A stretch of DNA of 64,000 nucleotides, from NCBI GenBank assembly GCA_026182355.1, contig JAPFBL010000115.1, positions 902,001 through 966,000 of the forward strand. The letters run 5' to 3'. Source of the DNA: Hermatobates lingyangjiaoensis (Eukaryota; Arthropoda; Insecta; Hemiptera; Hermatobatidae). Below are positions 61,430 through 64,000 of the stretch, piece by piece (position 1 is the first letter of the stretch; the number at the start of each line of letters is the position of its first letter). Under the pieces are notes generated by a model. The model worked only from the letters and a program-made list of their open reading frames with translations, ran no database searches and was not told the DNA's origin. Position numbers and translations under genes: made by a program.

Positions 61430-61890
61430 AGATGAGATTCATAAAAAAAAAGACTCTTTCCTTTTTAACAGTATTTTCTGGCTTACTTTGTAGCAGTTTA
61501 CTGTTTGTAAGCATACCCAACTCCTTTGTCACCTTATCTCTTAACTACCTCTCCTTACTCTATCTCATTCGCTGTGTCTTTCCCACTCTAATGCTGATGT
61601 TGAAACAGCATTCAGACAAGTAAACATCACTAAAAACAACTTCGAAACAAGATTAATATCAACAATAAATAGTATACTATAGGCTAAAACCTTGTAGAAA
61701 ATGCTGCTATGATATTGATGTCCTTTTTGACGTAATTAAGAAAATTGGGACCAATAAAATCTATGAAACCAGAATAACCGAATATACTCATGAAGAATTC
61801 AATTTAGTTGCTGCATTGGATGATGATTTAACTACTCGTATATTATTTGGAAACCTCTGGTTCAGCTCAAAAAAGCAAATATATATCTAG
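61430..61890 (+). pseudogene. hAT-like transposase C-terminal remnant
   Basis: One frame encodes SHSNADVETAFRQVNITKNN and ETRLISTINSIL then a stop. From about 61668 a second frame continues YRLKPCRKCCYDIDVLFDVI, KKIGTNKIYETRITEYTHEE and ends KKQIYI with a stop. The SNADVExxFxxVNxxKxxxxxRL...LNSIL pattern is the hAT dimerisation domain, and the following CxKCC phrase also fits. Catalytic residues are not present in this fragment. One frameshift and a stop break it. Sequence just upstream (61509-61590) is repeated at 7140-7215. Confidence 0.75.
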
Positions 61891-61899
61891 TTTAAAAAT

Positions 61900-62460
61900 A
61901 TAATTACTAGTTCTTAAATGTTATTTAAACATTTTTCATTAAACCTCTAAACATAAAATTTATTCACTCGAATAATGTCTAAGTCTTTGTAAACAATATA
62001 AATAAATTTAAACAACTACAAGTATAGAAAGTAAAACCATTAGTCCAGGATCAATACTTAGTTTTTATAGCTTTATTGCTCTTTCCCTTGATTAAAATTT
62101 CATGATTTTTTTTTATGAATTGTTAAATTTCTGTTCAATTATTCGGCAAAATTTCATGGTTTTTTAATAAGCCTTTTAACGTGAAAGAAAAACATTTTCT
62201 GTTTTCAGAAAATGTACACTATTGTCCATTTGGTTAATGTACTTTTTAAAAGCTTATCTCAATCCATCCTCCAGATACGGTACTATTTTTAGGAATAATT
62301 TCTTTTTGATCGTTAAACGGTATGGCTTGTATTGCTCTCACAAGCTTTCACTTTGAATTATAAGTCAAAATTTGTATATATTACTGAAATTAAGTTATTT
62401 CTTTTTGTTTTAAAAATCCGAGAGTACATTCCTTTTATTTAATTTCCAGCCACGAAGATA
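61900..62460. other. AT-rich spacer, no gene seen
   Basis: Likely 3' continuation of the hAT-like element, since short matches to 16.85 kb occur here. Confidence 0.35.
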
Positions 62461-62464
62461 ACTC

Positions 62465-62680
62465 CAAAATTTCAAGACTCTATAGTTAGTAGTTTAGGAG
62501 ATAAAAAAATGTATTTTAAACACAAGTTTTTGGCAAAAAAAGTGACTTTTCCATCATGCATAATTGTTTACAAACAATAGGGCTCATCTAAGCTAAGAGA
62601 CCCATTTTTTTGTGCAAAATATCGAATTGATCCATCAAAGATTGTGAACAGTAGCGTGACCACAAACTTTGGATGCATAC
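62465..62680 (+). repeat. Dispersed repeat L, copy 2
   Basis: Matches 18075-18265. Ends where the CA/GA microsatellite begins. Confidence 0.65.
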
Positions 62681-62687
62681 TCACCCA

Positions 62688-62748
62688 CCCACACACAGAG
62701 ACACAGACACAAACACACAGACACAGATACACACATACAGATACACAC

Positions 62749-62843
<95 letters not shown>

Positions 62844-62857
62844 CACACACACACACC
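62688..62857. repeat. Compound (CA)/(GA) microsatellite
   Basis: CACACAGACACAGA-type repeats, then pure (GA)n from 62755 to about 62837, then (CA)n to 62857. The open frames here on both strands are translations of the repeat. Confidence 0.98.
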
Positions 62858-63124
62858 ATTGAAGAAACTTCATTAAATTAATTCTGGGACCCTCAATAAA
62901 AAATATCTAATTCCTTCAAAATATCGAGATCGAATATTTTCATGATCACTGTACATTACTTATAGTAAAGTAGAGAAAAATACTCCCAAATAATTCGCCT
63001 TGACAAATATAAATATTATAATGATATATGTGAACGAAATAAAATCAATATTTCTTTTGTGTTCATAAGAGCTTTTAAATTTGATTTATATCGTTTGAAA
63101 TCATGGTTATTACAGAAATGTTGA

Positions 63125-63460
63125 TGGTCAACATGGTTTGAGTTTAGAATCTATTGATTGCCAGTAATAATGACAAAAAACTGACCACCCATCCAAATCT
63201 CCTTGTTCGGGAACTAAATCCAACTCCCAACCTTTCCTAATCCCACGAGCCTCAAAGTATACAGTACCTCAGAGAATGAAATGCCGCAAGGCCATACGAC
63301 AACGAAGACAACACCTTTCCCTGACAGACTGACTCCCCCACTCTTGACAATGCTTACCGACTCATTAAAAACAGCAGGATGAGAATCTAGCAGTAGTGGT
63401 CCTTTGGTCCGGAACTGCTATTTACGACATGCACTGTTATGCATGGTAATATTCGTTGGT
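63125..63460 (+). pseudogene. Non-LTR retrotransposon C-terminal fragment
   Basis: ESIDC, then THPNLLVRELN in another frame, and the 3' blocks GACAACACCTTTCCCTGACA, CTTGACAATGCTTACC and AAAACAGCAGGATGAG match the minus-strand remnant at 29865-29350. Stops and frameshifts are frequent. Confidence 0.65.
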
Positions 63461-63464
63461 CTTT

Positions 63465-64000
63465 AGTTACTGTAAAGTTGTTATATTAAATTAATGTATT
63501 TCAATTTCTTCACTAATTATGGAGTATTTATATTTCATGAAAGCCATCTAATCCTTGAAGTTTGGTTCTATGGGTGGAGTATACTAAAATTGAGTAAACT
63601 AACCCAAAAAGTGTTCAACTGTCTGACGATTAAGCATAGCATATTAACCGAATATTTTCTTTCAAAGAGGGACGAGTCACTCTCTTTCCCACAGATGCAG
63701 AGTAGAGGTGCCTTCTTTTTCAAAATTCACACCTACAGGATTTTATAGTGACTATTCAAAGGTAATCATTAATGATCTGTTCTCTCTTAATTTGAGTGAT
63801 GGAACATTTAGATATCGGGATGTAGAATCAGACTGGGAAATGGCTCGCACATAATATGGTAGCAATGGGTGTCAATGACAAATGAACTACACATTCCGCC
63901 TCTAGAAAAAACACTGAAGTAAAAACCTGTAAGTGTGGACGTTAAAAAACAGCTTCATCGGTACTACAGCTGGGAGACAGCAAATAGTTTTTGTTAGGGA
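63465..64000. other. Spacer to window end, no gene seen
   Basis: An 84-codon frame at 63494-63748 is not recognised. Composition is slightly more balanced than average; nothing is supported. Confidence 0.35.

Noticed and set aside
62568..62881. Long open frames on both strands (RERERE, LSLSLS)
   Set aside because: They are translations of a (GA)n/(CA)n microsatellite.
1..64000. Bacterial-style operons, riboswitches or terminators
   Set aside because: The LINE, Penelope, hAT, SINE and Helitron content and splice-like signals show a eukaryotic genome; no such features are expected or seen.

Overview
This window is eukaryotic, very AT-rich, intron-like or intergenic DNA from an invertebrate animal; the phylum cannot be fixed from the sequence. 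There is no intact gene, no operon, no true tRNA or rRNA gene and no CRISPR array. Almost everything recognisable is mobile-element debris in low-GC background, with frequent (TA)n microsatellites and one long (GA)n tract. A few exon-like segments with splice-site context may belong to host genes (best: 15019-15265 +; weaker: 26701-26794 + and 27356-27458 -).

The dominant component is Penelope-like retroelements (PLEs). Fragments of their reverse-transcriptase ORF and GIY-YIG endonuclease tail lie at 0.8-2.0, 8.6-8.9, 13.3-14.2, 35.1-35.3, 47.2-47.5 and 57.7-59.1 kb. Short terminal units of several PLE families are scattered through the window, often as inverted (foldback) pairs and usually next to a (TA)n tract. 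Most carry a hammerhead-ribozyme motif: a CUGANGA strand, one extra nucleotide, a stem II hairpin, GAA, a 4-6 nt self-complementary stem III, and the cleavage position H17. About thirty copies are visible on both strands, intact to decayed. Each family has its own stem III palindrome (ATAT, AATT, AGATCT, ACGCGT, ACGT or AGCT), as expected for ribozymes that pair as dimers. A hammerhead stands just upstream of the N-terminal ORF region three times (1.47, 8.89, 47.20 kb) and downstream of the endonuclease tail twice (13.80, 14.35 kb), so it is part of the element termini. Two families have a shifted core with U at position 3 and A at position 8 in place of the usual C3-G8 pair; this is the most novel-looking signal.

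Other elements: Jockey-type non-LTR remnants (24.0-24.5 +, 28.7-29.3 -, 35.5-36.1 -) and other non-LTR tails (29.35-29.87 -, 60.1-60.7 -, 63.1-63.5 +); a decayed Helitron with helicase remnant and octamer repeats (53.3-54.7) plus an internally deleted derivative (55.1-55.5); a 527-bp hAT element with TIRs, target duplication and transposase remnant (45.4-45.9) and a second hAT transposase tail (61.4-61.9); a tRNA-derived SINE family (10.4, 36.9, 41.7, 50.4 kb); and several tandem repeats (15.5, 19.4, 33.2, 44.2, 54.8 kb).

The parts do not act as a pathway. The functional theme is retroelement biology: PLE reverse transcriptase and endonuclease copy and insert the element, and the terminal hammerheads would cut the RNA into units. 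The long spacers between elements hold nothing I can support as a gene.
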